Of a DNA stretch of 63,713 nucleotides, positions 28,429-35,904 are shown piece by piece; the first letter of the stretch is position 1; every line of letters begins with the position of its first letter. The DNA is from a candidate division KSB1 bacterium (GTDB lineage: Bacteria > Zhuqueibacterota > Zhuqueibacteria > Oleimicrobiales > Geothermoviventaceae): NCBI GenBank assembly GCA_034506315.1, contig JAPDPT010000012.1:1-63713 (forward strand). Reading direction: 5' to 3'. Both the position numbers and the translations under genes were made by a program. The notes beneath the pieces are model-generated. The model did not search any database. It worked only from the letters and a program-made list of their open reading frames with translations, and was not told the DNA's origin.

Positions 28429-29438
28429 ATTTTCCTTCCGATGGCCGCGGCAATGATGCGAAGCTCCTCCATCAGGCTGGTGAACTGATGGGGATACAGG
28501 GACTGGAAGCCGTCAGACTTGGCTGCATCGGGGTCGGGATGGACCTCGATGAGCAGCCCGTCGGCTCCTGCAGCGATCGCCGCCCGAGCCATCGGCGCCA
28601 CCTTGTCCCGTCGCCCTGTGCCATGGCTGGGATCTGCGATAATCGGCAGGTGACTCAGGCTGTGCACAACCGGAATAGCACTGATGTCGAGGGTATTGCG
28701 CACCGAATCTTCGAACGTCCGTATACCGCGCTCGCACAGGATCACCTGGTAATTGCCGCCGGCCATGATATACTCGGCCGCCATGAGGAGCTCCTTCACG
28801 GTGGCCGCAAATCCTCGCTTCAGGAGCACAGGCTTCCGGATGTTGCCGAGCTCGCGCAGAAGGGCGTAGTTTTGCATGTTGCGCGCTCCCACCTGCAGGA
28901 TGTCGGCGTACTCCGAGACGAGGGGAACCTGTTCGCGGTCCATCACCTCGGTCACGGTCAGTAGACCGTACCGATCGGCAGCTTCCCGGAGGTACCGCAA
29001 GCCTTCCTCGCCGAGGCCCTGGAACGCGTAGGGGGAAGTTCGGGGCTTGAATGCTCCTCCTCGAAGGACTTTCGCCCCGGCCTCGCGTACGGCGTGAGCT
29101 GCCTCCATCATCTGCTCCCGGCTCTCGACCGCGCAGGGGCCAGCCATGACCACGACTTCATTGCCGCCGATGGCAACCTCGCCGAGGGTAATGACCGTGT
29201 TTTCGGGATGAAAGGCGCGGCTTGCAAGCTTGAAAGGCTCACTGACACGGACAACTTCGTAAACGCCGGGCAGAAGTTCAAGCTCCCGGGTGTCGAGTTT
29301 GGCCGTATCGCCGATGACACCAAGGATCGTCCTCTCGACCCCCGTGGATCGGTGAACGCGGTATCCCTGGCTTACGAGTTTGCGCTCCACCGCATCCACC
29401 TCCTCTTGGCTGGCGCGCTTGTCCATCACGATCACCAT
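28425..29438 (-). CDS. aroF: DAHP synthase, type I-beta (3-deoxy-7-phosphoheptulonate synthase)
   Basis: First shikimate-pathway step: condenses PEP with erythrose 4-phosphate. The 337-residue product has an N-terminal ferredoxin-like regulatory domain (about 1-75), as in Thermotoga-type DAHP synthase, then a barrel with [12 protein letters not shown] near residue 98, [17 protein letters not shown] near 122 and [12 protein letters not shown] near 270. I chose ATG 29438 because GGAGGTC sits six bases upstream. It overlaps the stop of the chorismate mutase gene (ATGGTGA). In known enzymes the N-terminal domain gives feedback inhibition by Tyr or Phe, so the pathway is probably controlled both here and at the attenuator. 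Confidence 0.96.
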   Translation of the reverse strand: MVIVMDKRASQEEVDAVERKLVSQGYRVHRSTGVERTILGVIGDTAKLDTRELELLPGVYEVVRVSEPFKLASRAFHPENTVITLGEVAIGGNEVVVMAGPCAVESREQMMEAAHAVREAGAKVLRGGAFKPRTSPYAFQGLGEEGLRYLREAADRYGLLTVTEVMDREQVPLVSEYADILQVGARNMQNYALLRELGNIRKPVLLKRGFAATVKELLMAAEYIMAGGNYQVILCERGIRTFEDSVRNTLDISAIPVVHSLSHLPIIADPSHGTGRRDKVAPMARAAIAAGADGLLIEVHPDPDAAKSDGFQSLYPHQFTSLMEELRIIAAAIGRKI

Positions 29439-29737
29439 GGATTGACCTCCGTGCCCGCGTTGCCGCCGCCCGTCTGCACGGTGCGGCAGCAAGCTATGAT
29501 CGCCTCAAAGACCCTTCGGATCTCGCTCGCCGGAAGCGGGCCGCATCGGTGCTGAACGATTCGCTCGATCACCTGCCTCTCCCGCGCGGGATCCTCGACG
29601 GGCATCCCGGCGCGCTCCTTTTCGCGCTTGGCGCGCAGTGCCAGGAAAGCCCGGCGTTCCAGTAGTCTCAAAATCTGGATATCCACCTCGTCGATCTCAG
29701 CCCGAATCCGCTCGAGGGACCAGCCGCTTTCGTTCAT
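29432..29737 (-). CDS. Chorismate mutase, AroQ class (monofunctional)
   Basis: Rearranges chorismate to prephenate. The 101-residue all-helical protein has the AroQ-class signatures: [20 protein letters not shown] in helix 1 (catalytic Arg positions), the Lys in RAKREKE, and [11 protein letters not shown] with the Arg/Glu pair in the second helix. Monofunctional size fits stand-alone enzymes or those that associate with DAHP synthase, whose gene is next and overlaps it. The ATG has AAGGAG five bases upstream. It is the first structural gene after the attenuator. Confidence 0.92.
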   Translation of the reverse strand: MNESGWSLERIRAEIDEVDIQILRLLERRAFLALRAKREKERAGMPVEDPARERQVIERIVQHRCGPLPASEIRRVFEAIIACCRTVQTGGGNAGTEVNPW

Positions 29738-29777
29738 CTCTTCTCCTTAGCTTGCGTCCACTTCGCGACCGGAAATG

Positions 29778-29805
29778 AAAAAGCCCACCCGCTTGCGGGT
29801 GGGCT
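29778..29805 (-). terminator. Attenuator terminator of the aromatic operon
   Basis: On the minus strand, AGCCCACCCG pairs with CGGGTGGGCT around a four-base loop and runs into five T. It lies in the leader, 41 bases before the chorismate mutase start and after the leader peptide, so it ends transcription before the structural genes unless the antiterminator forms. Confidence 0.92.
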
Positions 29806-29864
29806 GGTTTGCTTACGACGCTATCGGTTCTGATTCAGCTCATGGTCGCAAACCTCCCACCCGC
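29795..29864 (-). promoter_or_regulatory. Antiterminator of the aromatic attenuator
   Basis: Segment 2 (29848-29864, in the 3' part of the leader peptide) pairs with segment 3 (29795-29812, which includes the 5' arm of the terminator). The match is nine base pairs, a small internal loop, then seven base pairs, longer than the terminator stem it would disrupt. Segment 1 (29907-29918) can instead pair with segment 2 (29852-29863) over 12 base pairs with one G-U. This is the 1:2, 2:3, 3:4 scheme of amino-acid attenuators. Confidence 0.85.
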
Positions 29865-29930
29865 AGAGAAGCGGCTAAAGTAATAGCAAAAGTACCGACG
29901 CCAAATCGGGTGAGAGGTCTCGACGGCCAT
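29835..29930 (-). CDS. Aromatic-amino-acid leader peptide
   Basis: A 31-residue reading frame in the leader of the aromatic operon. Residues 10-21 read W-R-R-Y-F-C-Y-Y-F-S-R-F, so seven of twelve are Trp, Tyr or Phe; another Phe is at 27. AGGAGGA lies ten bases before the ATG. Its codons 5-8 form attenuator segment 1, the aromatic codons fall between segments 1 and 2, and codons 23-28 form segment 2. A ribosome stalled for lack of charged aromatic tRNAs would mask segment 1 and let the antiterminator form. A ribosome reaching the stop would mask segment 2 and let the terminator form. The peptide is regulatory and needs no function of its own. Too short for standard gene calling. Confidence 0.88.
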   Translation of the reverse strand: MAVETSHPIWRRYFCYYFSRFSAGGRFATMS

Positions 29931-29972
29931 TCTCTCTCGGTCCTCCTACCGGGCTTTCCAATTGACCACCGG

Positions 29973-30001
29973 ATTCTACAAAAATCCCTCCTCCTGCACA
30001 A
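29973..30001 (-). promoter_or_regulatory. Probable promoter of the aromatic operon
   Basis: On the minus strand a TTGTGC (-35, 30001-29996), a 17-base spacer and TAGAAT (-10, 29978-29973) precede the leader peptide by about 40 bases. The -10 differs from TATAAT at one position and has TG directly before it; the -35 matches only in its TTG. Position and spacing support it. Confidence 0.5.
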
Positions 30002-30034
30002 CCCTTTTTTGAGGCCTCTGCGGGAGTAGCCGAC

Positions 30035-30064
30035 TTGCTTAAACGGAAATTCTTTTGTTAGATT
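30035..30064 (+). promoter_or_regulatory. Possible promoter of the penicillin-acylase-family gene
   Basis: TTGCTT (30035-30040) lies 18 bases before TAGATT (30059-30064), which has a TG one base upstream, an extended -10 arrangement (TGTTAGATT). It is divergent from the aromatic-operon promoter, only about 35 bases away. The -35 match is weak. Confidence 0.35.
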
Positions 30065-30103
30065 GCAGGACAGCGCTGGAGAAGATGGAGAGGGAGGACG
30101 GAC

Positions 30104-32185
30104 ATGTTTAAGCGCATTCTCTTGGTGGCCGCGTCGGCCCTGATCACAAGCGGGTGCCAGCGCCAGGAGGTGGCGACCGTGGTGCGCGACAACTACGGTG
30201 TTCCCCATGTTTTCGCCAACTCCGAAGTTGCTGCTGCCTATGCCTTCGGATACGTCCAGGCGGAAGACCGCATCGGGCAGCTCATGCAATGGTATCGATG
30301 GGCGGAGGGCCGACTCTCGGAGGCTTTCGGGCCAGCCTTTGTCGAGACGGACTTTGAGCAGAAGCTGTGGCGGCACGCCGAAATTGCTCAAACCGGTTAC
30401 CCGCAGCTCCCCAGGTACCTGCAGCGGATTCTCGACGCGTTTGCGGCGGGCATCAACGATTACGTGCGCCAGCATCCAGAAAGGGTGCCGGCTTGGGCCG
30501 TTAAGGTTGAGCCTTGGCATCCGCTGGCCCTGGGCCGGGCGTTCATCTGGGACTGGCCGCTGGACGATGCCAAAGACGATCTGCGTCGTGGTTTGCAGCA
30601 GCCGGAGGCAAGCCACGGCCGAGGCTCAAACCAGTGGGTGGTTGCCCCCGCCCGTTCCGCAACGGGTACGGCCATCGCTCTGATTGACCCGCACCTGAGC
30701 TGGGAGGAATCCGGCCACTGGTACGAAGCACGTATCCACGCGGGGCGCTGGCAAGCCTGTGGCATGGTTGTCGTCGGGACGCCTTTCGTAGGGCTCGGTC
30801 ACACCGAGGCAGTGTGCTGGGCAGCGACGACCGGAGGCCCGGACTGTGGGGATTGCTATCGGATCCTTCTGGATGACCCGGAGAAACCCACGCGTTACCG
30901 CTACGATGGGGCTTGGCGCCCGCTGCAGGTCGACACCGTAGCGATCAGCGTCCTCAGGTCTGACCGCGTCGATACGATTCGAAGGGTAGTGTTCTGGACG
31001 CACCACGGGCCTATCTACGAGCGCCGGGGTACGGTGGCCTATGCTCTTGCGCTTCCCTACCTGCCGTCCGTCCGGCTCATCGAGCAGCTCTACCGAATGA
31101 ACCGCGCGCGCTCACTGGCTGAGTTCCAAGAGGCGATGGCCATGTGCGAATTCATGCCGCAAAACATCATGGCTGCCGATGTGGACGGAAACATCTGGTA
31201 CGTGCGGACAGGCAAGGTGCCCATCCGGGAGGCGAAATACGACTGGAGTTATCCCGTCCCTGGCGATACCTCAGCCACGGAGTGGCGCGGCATTCACCGC
31301 CAGGACGATCTGGTGCAGATTCTGAATCCGAAATGCGGCTACATGCAGAATTGCAACATCTCGCCGGGCACCATGATGGCCGAAGGAGCCCCACGCGCTC
31401 GGGATTACCTCCCGTACATTTACAATGACCGCGAGGATCGGAGTAATCCGCGCGGACGTAGGGCACTGGAAGTGCTTTCGAGCATCCAGAAGATGACCAG
31501 AGAGGATGCCTTCGCCCTTGCCTTCGATACCAAGATCCCCGGGGTGCAGGCTTGGCAGGACGCTCTCAGGGAAGCTTTCCGGGAGTGGGGCGAGGAGCGT
31601 CCCAGCTTGAGCCGGGCGGTGGAAACGCTTGTCTCCTGGAATGGCCGCCTCGGTAAGGAAGAGGCGGGAGCTCTGCTCTACTACCGGTGGCGCCAGGAGT
31701 TGGGCAGGATCGACCCGGAGCTGCGTGGCGAGTTGCCGCCGAATCCGGAGCCCAGTCGATCGCAAGCCCTGGAGATGTTCGAGGCCCTCGTTCGAGCTTC
31801 GGAAAGCCTGCGGCAAGTGTTCGGCAAGGAGCACGTGCCGTGGGGAGAGTTCCTTCGCTTGCAGCGCGGTGACAGCAGCTGGGCCCTGGACGGCGGTTCC
31901 TTCGAATACGGACTGTCGGCGCTACGTGCAGTCTGGGGCCGGGCCGAGGCGGGCCGCGTGCGGGCCTCTGGAGGACAATCCTGCCCCATGCTGGTTTTCC
32001 TGGGCAGACCCATCGAGTCCTACAGCGTCCTCCCCTGGGGCATCAGCGATGACCCGAAATCGCCGCACTTTGCCGACCAGGCACCGCTCTTCGCCCGGTG
32101 CCAGATGAAGCCGACCTGGTTCCATCCCGATAGCCTGCGGAAGCACACCGAGTCGCGGGTGGAACTGCGGTTCCGTGCGGAATAG
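30104..32185 (+). CDS. Penicillin-acylase-family (N-terminal nucleophile) lipoprotein
   Basis: A 693-residue secreted amidase-type protein. The N-terminus ends in the lipobox ITSGC, so it should be a lipoprotein. The precursor follows the family plan: an alpha region (about 25-150), then autocleavage before the nucleophile Ser in GRGSNQWVV (Ser175), which becomes the beta-chain N-terminus. The downstream GPIYE and NIMAADVDGNIWYVRTG blocks are typical. Members cleave amide bonds in penicillins, acyl-homoserine lactones or other N-acyl compounds. The natural substrate here is unknown, and quorum quenching is only one possibility. The ATG follows AGAGGGAGGACGG. It is a single gene, divergent from the aromatic operon. 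Confidence 0.9.
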   Translation: MFKRILLVAASALITSGCQRQEVATVVRDNYGVPHVFANSEVAAAYAFGYVQAEDRIGQLMQWYRWAEGRLSEAFGPAFVETDFEQKLWRHAEIAQTGYPQLPRYLQRILDAFAAGINDYVRQHPERVPAWAVKVEPWHPLALGRAFIWDWPLDDAKDDLRRGLQQPEASHGRGSNQWVVAPARSATGTAIALIDPHLSWEESGHWYEARIHAGRWQACGMVVVGTPFVGLGHTEAVCWAATTGGPDCGDCYRILLDDPEKPTRYRYDGAWRPLQVDTVAISVLRSDRVDTIRRVVFWTHHGPIYERRGTVAYALALPYLPSVRLIEQLYRMNRARSLAEFQEAMAMCEFMPQNIMAADVDGNIWYVRTGKVPIREAKYDWSYPVPGDTSATEWRGIHRQDDLVQILNPKCGYMQNCNISPGTMMAEGAPRARDYLPYIYNDREDRSNPRGRRALEVLSSIQKMTREDAFALAFDTKIPGVQAWQDALREAFREWGEERPSLSRAVETLVSWNGRLGKEEAGALLYYRWRQELGRIDPELRGELPPNPEPSRSQALEMFEALVRASESLRQVFGKEHVPWGEFLRLQRGDSSWALDGGSFEYGLSALRAVWGRAEAGRVRASGGQSCPMLVFLGRPIESYSVLPWGISDDPKSPHFADQAPLFARCQMKPTWFHPDSLRKHTESRVELRFRAE

Positions 32186-32220
32186 CGCGAATACTCAACG
32201 TTTCGGCCCATTCCCGTTTC

Positions 32221-32258
32221 GCCCCTGGGTCCGGCTCCTGGGGCAGACAAGGGTTTTT
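32221..32258 (+). terminator. Possible terminator after the acylase gene
   Basis: A GCCCC/GGGGC stem with an inner GG/CC extension (32221-32244) lies 35 bases after the stop codon. The run of five T (32254-32258) is ten bases downstream rather than adjacent, so intrinsic termination would be weak. Confidence 0.35.
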
Positions 32259-32909
32259 CGGAGTCTCTCGGCTGCGCGACGGTGAGGCGCGGAGAGACGC
32301 CGGGGGCTCGTGTCCGCTCGTGGCGGCAAGGAGCCGGATACCGGCGCCGCTCAGGTGCGTCGACGGACGAGCAGGGTGTGCCAGGGGCCACGGGATGGGT
32401 CGGGGCAATGGGGGACCTCCTGAATGTAAGCCCCGCCTCACAGGGGCCCGGGGGACGGAAAGGCAGGTGGAGACAAAGAAGAATCCGCGGGGGCAGAAAA
32501 GCGAGTCGCCCTGTTAGGGCGCGATAGGGGTGTTCCCCACACACGATCGTTTCTCCCTCACGGCTTACAGGTTTCGGTCCTGAGCGAGCGGCCCCTGGCC
32601 GAGGCTTGTTCCGAGAGACAAGAGACCTCATTCGAGCTGGTATGCCGCGAATCCCGGCACCAGGTTGGCCTTTTTCGGGAGCTGGCTCTTGTCGCAAAGC
32701 GCCGCGGTCATTCGGGAACTGGATAGGCCCTACCGCCAGCTTTGGTGAGCCCGTTCCATTAGGAAAGACTTTTTCGGCCGGTGGAAAATCTTTCCGCACC
32801 CGAGCACCGGAGCCTTCAGGTACAGGCTAAACTCGCTCAAGTTTGCCCCGCACGTTGCCCACGGTGCGCTTGCGTCCGTTGGGTCAGAGGCGTCGCCTGG
32901 CGGACTCGG

Positions 32910-32925
32910 TGGCACGGTCCTTGTG
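32910..32925 (+). promoter_or_regulatory. Sigma-54-like promoter upstream of flgF
   Basis: TGGCACGGTCCTTGTG matches the sigma-54 consensus TGGCACGRNNNTTGCW except at the last two positions: the -12 element reads GT instead of GC. Transcription would begin about 30 bases before the flgF start. Flagellar rod and hook genes are sigma-54 dependent in many bacteria, so the position is sensible. The missing -12 C lowers confidence. Confidence 0.45.
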
Positions 32926-32965
32926 CAGCCGCCGCTGGGCAAGAGTCCGAAAGCGAGGCAGGGAT

Positions 32966-33688
32966 ATGCTGGAAGGCATCTACACATCCGCGGCCGGTAT
33001 GCTCCCGCGCACAAATCAGCTCGAGGTCATCGCCAATAATCTCGCCAACGTGAGTACAGCCGGATTCAAGCGCGACCGAGTGACCTTCCGCCAGACCCTC
33101 GATGCTGAGCTGGCCGTCGCTGCGGAGACAGGGGAGACGCAGGGGGCCCAGGAGGTGGTCACAGATTTCTCACAGGGGCCTCTCGAGAAGACAGATCGCC
33201 CGCTCGACCTGGCGATCGACGGGGAGGGCTTTTTCGTTGTGCAAACAGCGGCAGGCGAGCGCTACACGCGGGCGGGTAGTTTCCGCCTGGACGCGGCGGG
33301 TAGGATTGTAACCCCGGACGGGTACCCGGTCCTGGGCGAACGTGGGCCCATCGTGTTACACGAGGGCTCTGTGGAGGTGCGGTCAGACGGCGAGATCTGG
33401 CAGAAGGGCGTCGCGGTCGGGCGTCTTCGGGTTGTGAACTTTCCGAACTTGAGAGCTTTGGCAAAGGAAGGGCACAGCCTGTTTCGCCTCCGGGATCCGA
33501 ACGTGCGGCCTGTAGCCCTCGAGAACGTGCGGATCAAGCAGGGGTACCTCGAGGGGTCGAACGTGAACGCCCTCGAAGAAATGGTCGAAATGATGGTCGT
33601 GGTGAGGAATTTCGAAGCCGAGCAGAAGGCCATCCAGACCCAGGACGAGACCCTGTCGCGAGCGATCAATGAGCTTCCGAAGCTATAG
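32966..33688 (+). CDS. flgF: Flagellar basal-body rod protein FlgF
   Basis: A proximal rod component exported through the flagellar type III apparatus. The 240-residue product begins MLEGIYTSAAGM and has the conserved rod N-terminal block NNLANVSTAGFKRD near residue 30, LAIDGEGFFVV near 83 and the C-terminal GYLEGSNVNALEEMVEMM coiled segment. I chose ATG 32966; the longer frame from 32843 adds an Arg-rich stretch unlike any rod protein. It precedes flgG and is its paralogue. FlgF is preferred over a second FlgG because it comes first and is shorter. Confidence 0.93.
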   Translation: MLEGIYTSAAGMLPRTNQLEVIANNLANVSTAGFKRDRVTFRQTLDAELAVAAETGETQGAQEVVTDFSQGPLEKTDRPLDLAIDGEGFFVVQTAAGERYTRAGSFRLDAAGRIVTPDGYPVLGERGPIVLHEGSVEVRSDGEIWQKGVAVGRLRVVNFPNLRALAKEGHSLFRLRDPNVRPVALENVRIKQGYLEGSNVNALEEMVEMMVVVRNFEAEQKAIQTQDETLSRAINELPKL

Positions 33689-33738
33689 CCGCCCGCTCGG
33701 GCAGCCTGTGGGGAATTAAAGCAGGAGGAGGATCGGGC

Positions 33739-34527
33739 ATGATTCGCGCTCTGCGCACGGCGGCAAGTGGCATGTATGCCCAGGAGCTTCACGTCGATAC
33801 CATAGCCAATAACCTGGCCAACGTGAACACCACCGGCTTCAAACGCAGTGAGGTCGAATTCCAGGACCTTCTGTACCAGACTATCCAGATGGCAGGGCAG
33901 TTGAATCAGGAGGGCGTGAACGTCCCCGTCCAGATCCAGGTGGGACACGGGACCCGCCCGGTCGCTACGGAGAAGATTTTCACCCAGGGAGATACAGTGG
34001 CCACCAACAATCCTCTCGACCTGGCCATCAATGGGGACGGCTTTTTCCAGATCCTGATGCCCGACGGCTCTTTGGCCTACACCCGAGACGGGAGCTTCAA
34101 GGTGTCGGCGGACGGGAGGATAGTGACCAGCGATGGCTACCTCCTTCAGCCGGATCTGGCGATCCCCACGGACACGACCGAGATCAGCATCAGCCGGGAC
34201 GGGATTGTGACGGTGAAGACGGCCGAGAGTCCTGAGCCGCAGGAGATCGGCCAGATCGAGTTGGCACGGTTCGTGAATCCCGCTGGGCTGAGCAGCATCG
34301 GCGGTAACCTCTACGTGCCCACCGCCGCTTCCGGCGAACCCATTGTGGGCACTCCCGGCACCGAAAGCATGGGGACCCTCCTTCAGGGCCACCTGGAGCT
34401 TTCCAATGTCCAGGTGGTGAAGGAGATGATCGATCTCATTGTCGCCCAGCGCGCCTACGAGATCAACTCGAAGACGATCCGGAGCGCGGACGACATGCTC
34501 GGCATCGTGAATAGCCTCCGTCGGTGA
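33739..34527 (+). CDS. flgG: Flagellar distal rod protein FlgG
   Basis: The distal rod subunit, 262 residues, the usual FlgG length. It begins MIRALRTAASGM, has NNLANVNTTGFKRSEVEFQD near residue 30, LAINGDGFFQI near 97 and the C-terminal GHLELSNVQVVKEMIDLI block with the closing SADDMLGIVNSL. The ATG has AGGAGGAGGATCGGGC upstream. It lies 50 bases after flgF and its stop overlaps the flgA start. Confidence 0.97.
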   Translation: MIRALRTAASGMYAQELHVDTIANNLANVNTTGFKRSEVEFQDLLYQTIQMAGQLNQEGVNVPVQIQVGHGTRPVATEKIFTQGDTVATNNPLDLAINGDGFFQILMPDGSLAYTRDGSFKVSADGRIVTSDGYLLQPDLAIPTDTTEISISRDGIVTVKTAESPEPQEIGQIELARFVNPAGLSSIGGNLYVPTAASGEPIVGTPGTESMGTLLQGHLELSNVQVVKEMIDLIVAQRAYEINSKTIRSADDMLGIVNSLRR

Positions 34528-35276
34528 AAAAGGACATGCCTAGGACGGGATCACGTCTACGAAGGATCTGCCGTGTAATGGCCGGGCTGGCTATCCTGGG
34601 AATTGGCGAGGTCTGCAGCAGTGCTGCCGGACAGTCGCTGACGCCAGCGCAGCGAGCCCTCCTCACGAGCGCGATCGAGCGATACGTTGGCCTCCAGCTC
34701 ATGGGTACGGGCAGAGTCGCGATCGAGATCCTGAGGGTTTCGGGAGCTTGGCCCGCACGGGAAGACACGGTCGGATGGCAGATCCGGGCTATCAATCGAC
34801 TGCAGCCCGGAATGGTCAACTCCTTCGAGATTCGAGGATCGGATCCCGCCCACGGACCATGGACGGTGTCCGTAGCTGCCCGGGTCGAGCTTTTTCAGCA
34901 GGTGGTTGTGGCCACGCGAGACTTGCGAGCCGGGGAAGTCGTAGACCGGAGCGACGTCGCGCTCGAGGAGCGAAGTCTGACTGGGCTTCTGGGGGAGCCT
35001 CTGCGGGGTGAAGAAGAGGCCCTCGGGAGGCGGCTACGCGGCAGCGTCAAGGCGGGGACGATCCTCACCCGGCGCTTTCTGGAGGAGGTGCCTTTGGTGC
35101 GAAGGGGTGACCTGGTTCGTATCGTTGCGGCGGTTGGAGCGGTGCGGGTGGAAACCGAAGGCCGTGCTCTGGAATCCGCAAGCCTCGGTGAAAGTGTCCT
35201 GGTGCGCAATGCCGGTTCGGGCAAAACCGTGCGCGGTCTCGTCGTTGCGCGAGGTGAAGTTCTGGTGCGGCCCTGA
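34524..35276 (+). CDS. flgA: Flagellar P-ring assembly chaperone FlgA
   Basis: A periplasmic chaperone for assembly of the FlgI P-ring. The 250-residue product has a signal peptide (hydrophobic 15-30, ending AAGQ) and a C-terminal SAF/FlgA domain (about 125-250) with VVVATRDLRAGEVVDRSDV and the terminal SGKTVRGLVVARGEVLV, diagnostic of FlgA. The start GTG overlaps the flgG stop (GTGA). Its place directly before flgH and flgI is the usual one. Confidence 0.9.
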   Translation: MKKDMPRTGSRLRRICRVMAGLAILGIGEVCSSAAGQSLTPAQRALLTSAIERYVGLQLMGTGRVAIEILRVSGAWPAREDTVGWQIRAINRLQPGMVNSFEIRGSDPAHGPWTVSVAARVELFQQVVVATRDLRAGEVVDRSDVALEERSLTGLLGEPLRGEEEALGRRLRGSVKAGTILTRRFLEEVPLVRRGDLVRIVAAVGAVRVETEGRALESASLGESVLVRNAGSGKTVRGLVVARGEVLVRP

Positions 35277-35314
35277 GGGACCCCTCGCTCTTGAACTCAA
35301 AGGAGAGGAATGCT

Positions 35315-35902
35315 GTGGTGAAAATGACGAGGACCTGGTGGCTGGTTCCCCTTTGCGGCGCAATCTTGGGCCCAGGGAAGTGCGCAGCCCAGAAGCTGGG
35401 GACCGGCTCGCTTTTCAGCGACTACAAGGCGTTCCGCGTAGGGGACGTCGTTACGATCTACATCGTTGAATTTGCCTCCGGCACCAACGAGACCAAAACG
35501 GGCACCGGAAAGGAAACAGAGATTTCGCTCGAATCCAGCGGAGGCACCGGTGCCCTGAAGTTTCTTCCCATGTTTGGAGCCGGAGCCAATGCGCGAAGCA
35601 AGTTCGACGGCAAGGGAAGCACCTCGACCACGGGGGTGCTGCGCGCCAAGATCAGTGCCCGAGTGGTGCAAGTGCTGGACAACGGCAACCTTGTAATCGA
35701 GGGCAGCCGAGAGGTGCAGGTGAACAACGAAAAGCAGGTCACCATCCTCTCGGGTGTGGTGCGCCCAGAGGACATTACGGCAGACAACGTGGTGTACTCC
35801 TACAACATCGCAGACGCCAAGATTACCTATCGCGGGAAAGGCGTTGTCTCGGGTGGTTCCAACCCCAGCCTGATTACCAGAATCCTCAACTGGGTGTTCT
35901 GA
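35315..35902 (+). CDS. flgH: Flagellar L-ring protein FlgH
   Basis: Forms the outer-membrane L-ring around the rod. The 195-residue product has a signal peptide and the FlgH blocks GSLFSDYKAFRVGDVVTI near residue 30, GVLRAKISARVVQVLDNGNL near 110 and VVRPEDITADNVVYSYNIAD near 148. Most FlgH proteins are lipoproteins with an LxGC box; here the signal ends GKCAAQ, so lipidation is uncertain. I chose GTG 35315 because GGAGAGG ends six bases before it; GTG 35318 and ATG 35324 are alternatives. FlgH implies an outer membrane. Confidence 0.94.
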   Translation: MVKMTRTWWLVPLCGAILGPGKCAAQKLGTGSLFSDYKAFRVGDVVTIYIVEFASGTNETKTGTGKETEISLESSGGTGALKFLPMFGAGANARSKFDGKGSTSTTGVLRAKISARVVQVLDNGNLVIEGSREVQVNNEKQVTILSGVVRPEDITADNVVYSYNIADAKITYRGKGVVSGGSNPSLITRILNWVF

Positions 35903-35904
35903 CC

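Larger units (their letters stand above)
32186..32965. other. Non-coding stretch before the flagellar operon
   Basis: About 780 bases with no supported gene. A stem-loop at 32221-32244 (GCCCC with GGGGC, plus inner GG/CC pairs) is followed ten bases later by five T, so it may end the preceding gene. The last 60 bases hold a sigma-54-like promoter. I recognise no riboswitch or RNA gene. Confidence 0.5.

Noticed and set aside
32440-32520. CACAGGGG...GACAAAG stretch before the flagellar operon, like a GEMM riboswitch
   Set aside because: An attractive place for a cyclic-di-GMP sensor, but the required motifs and helices are not there.
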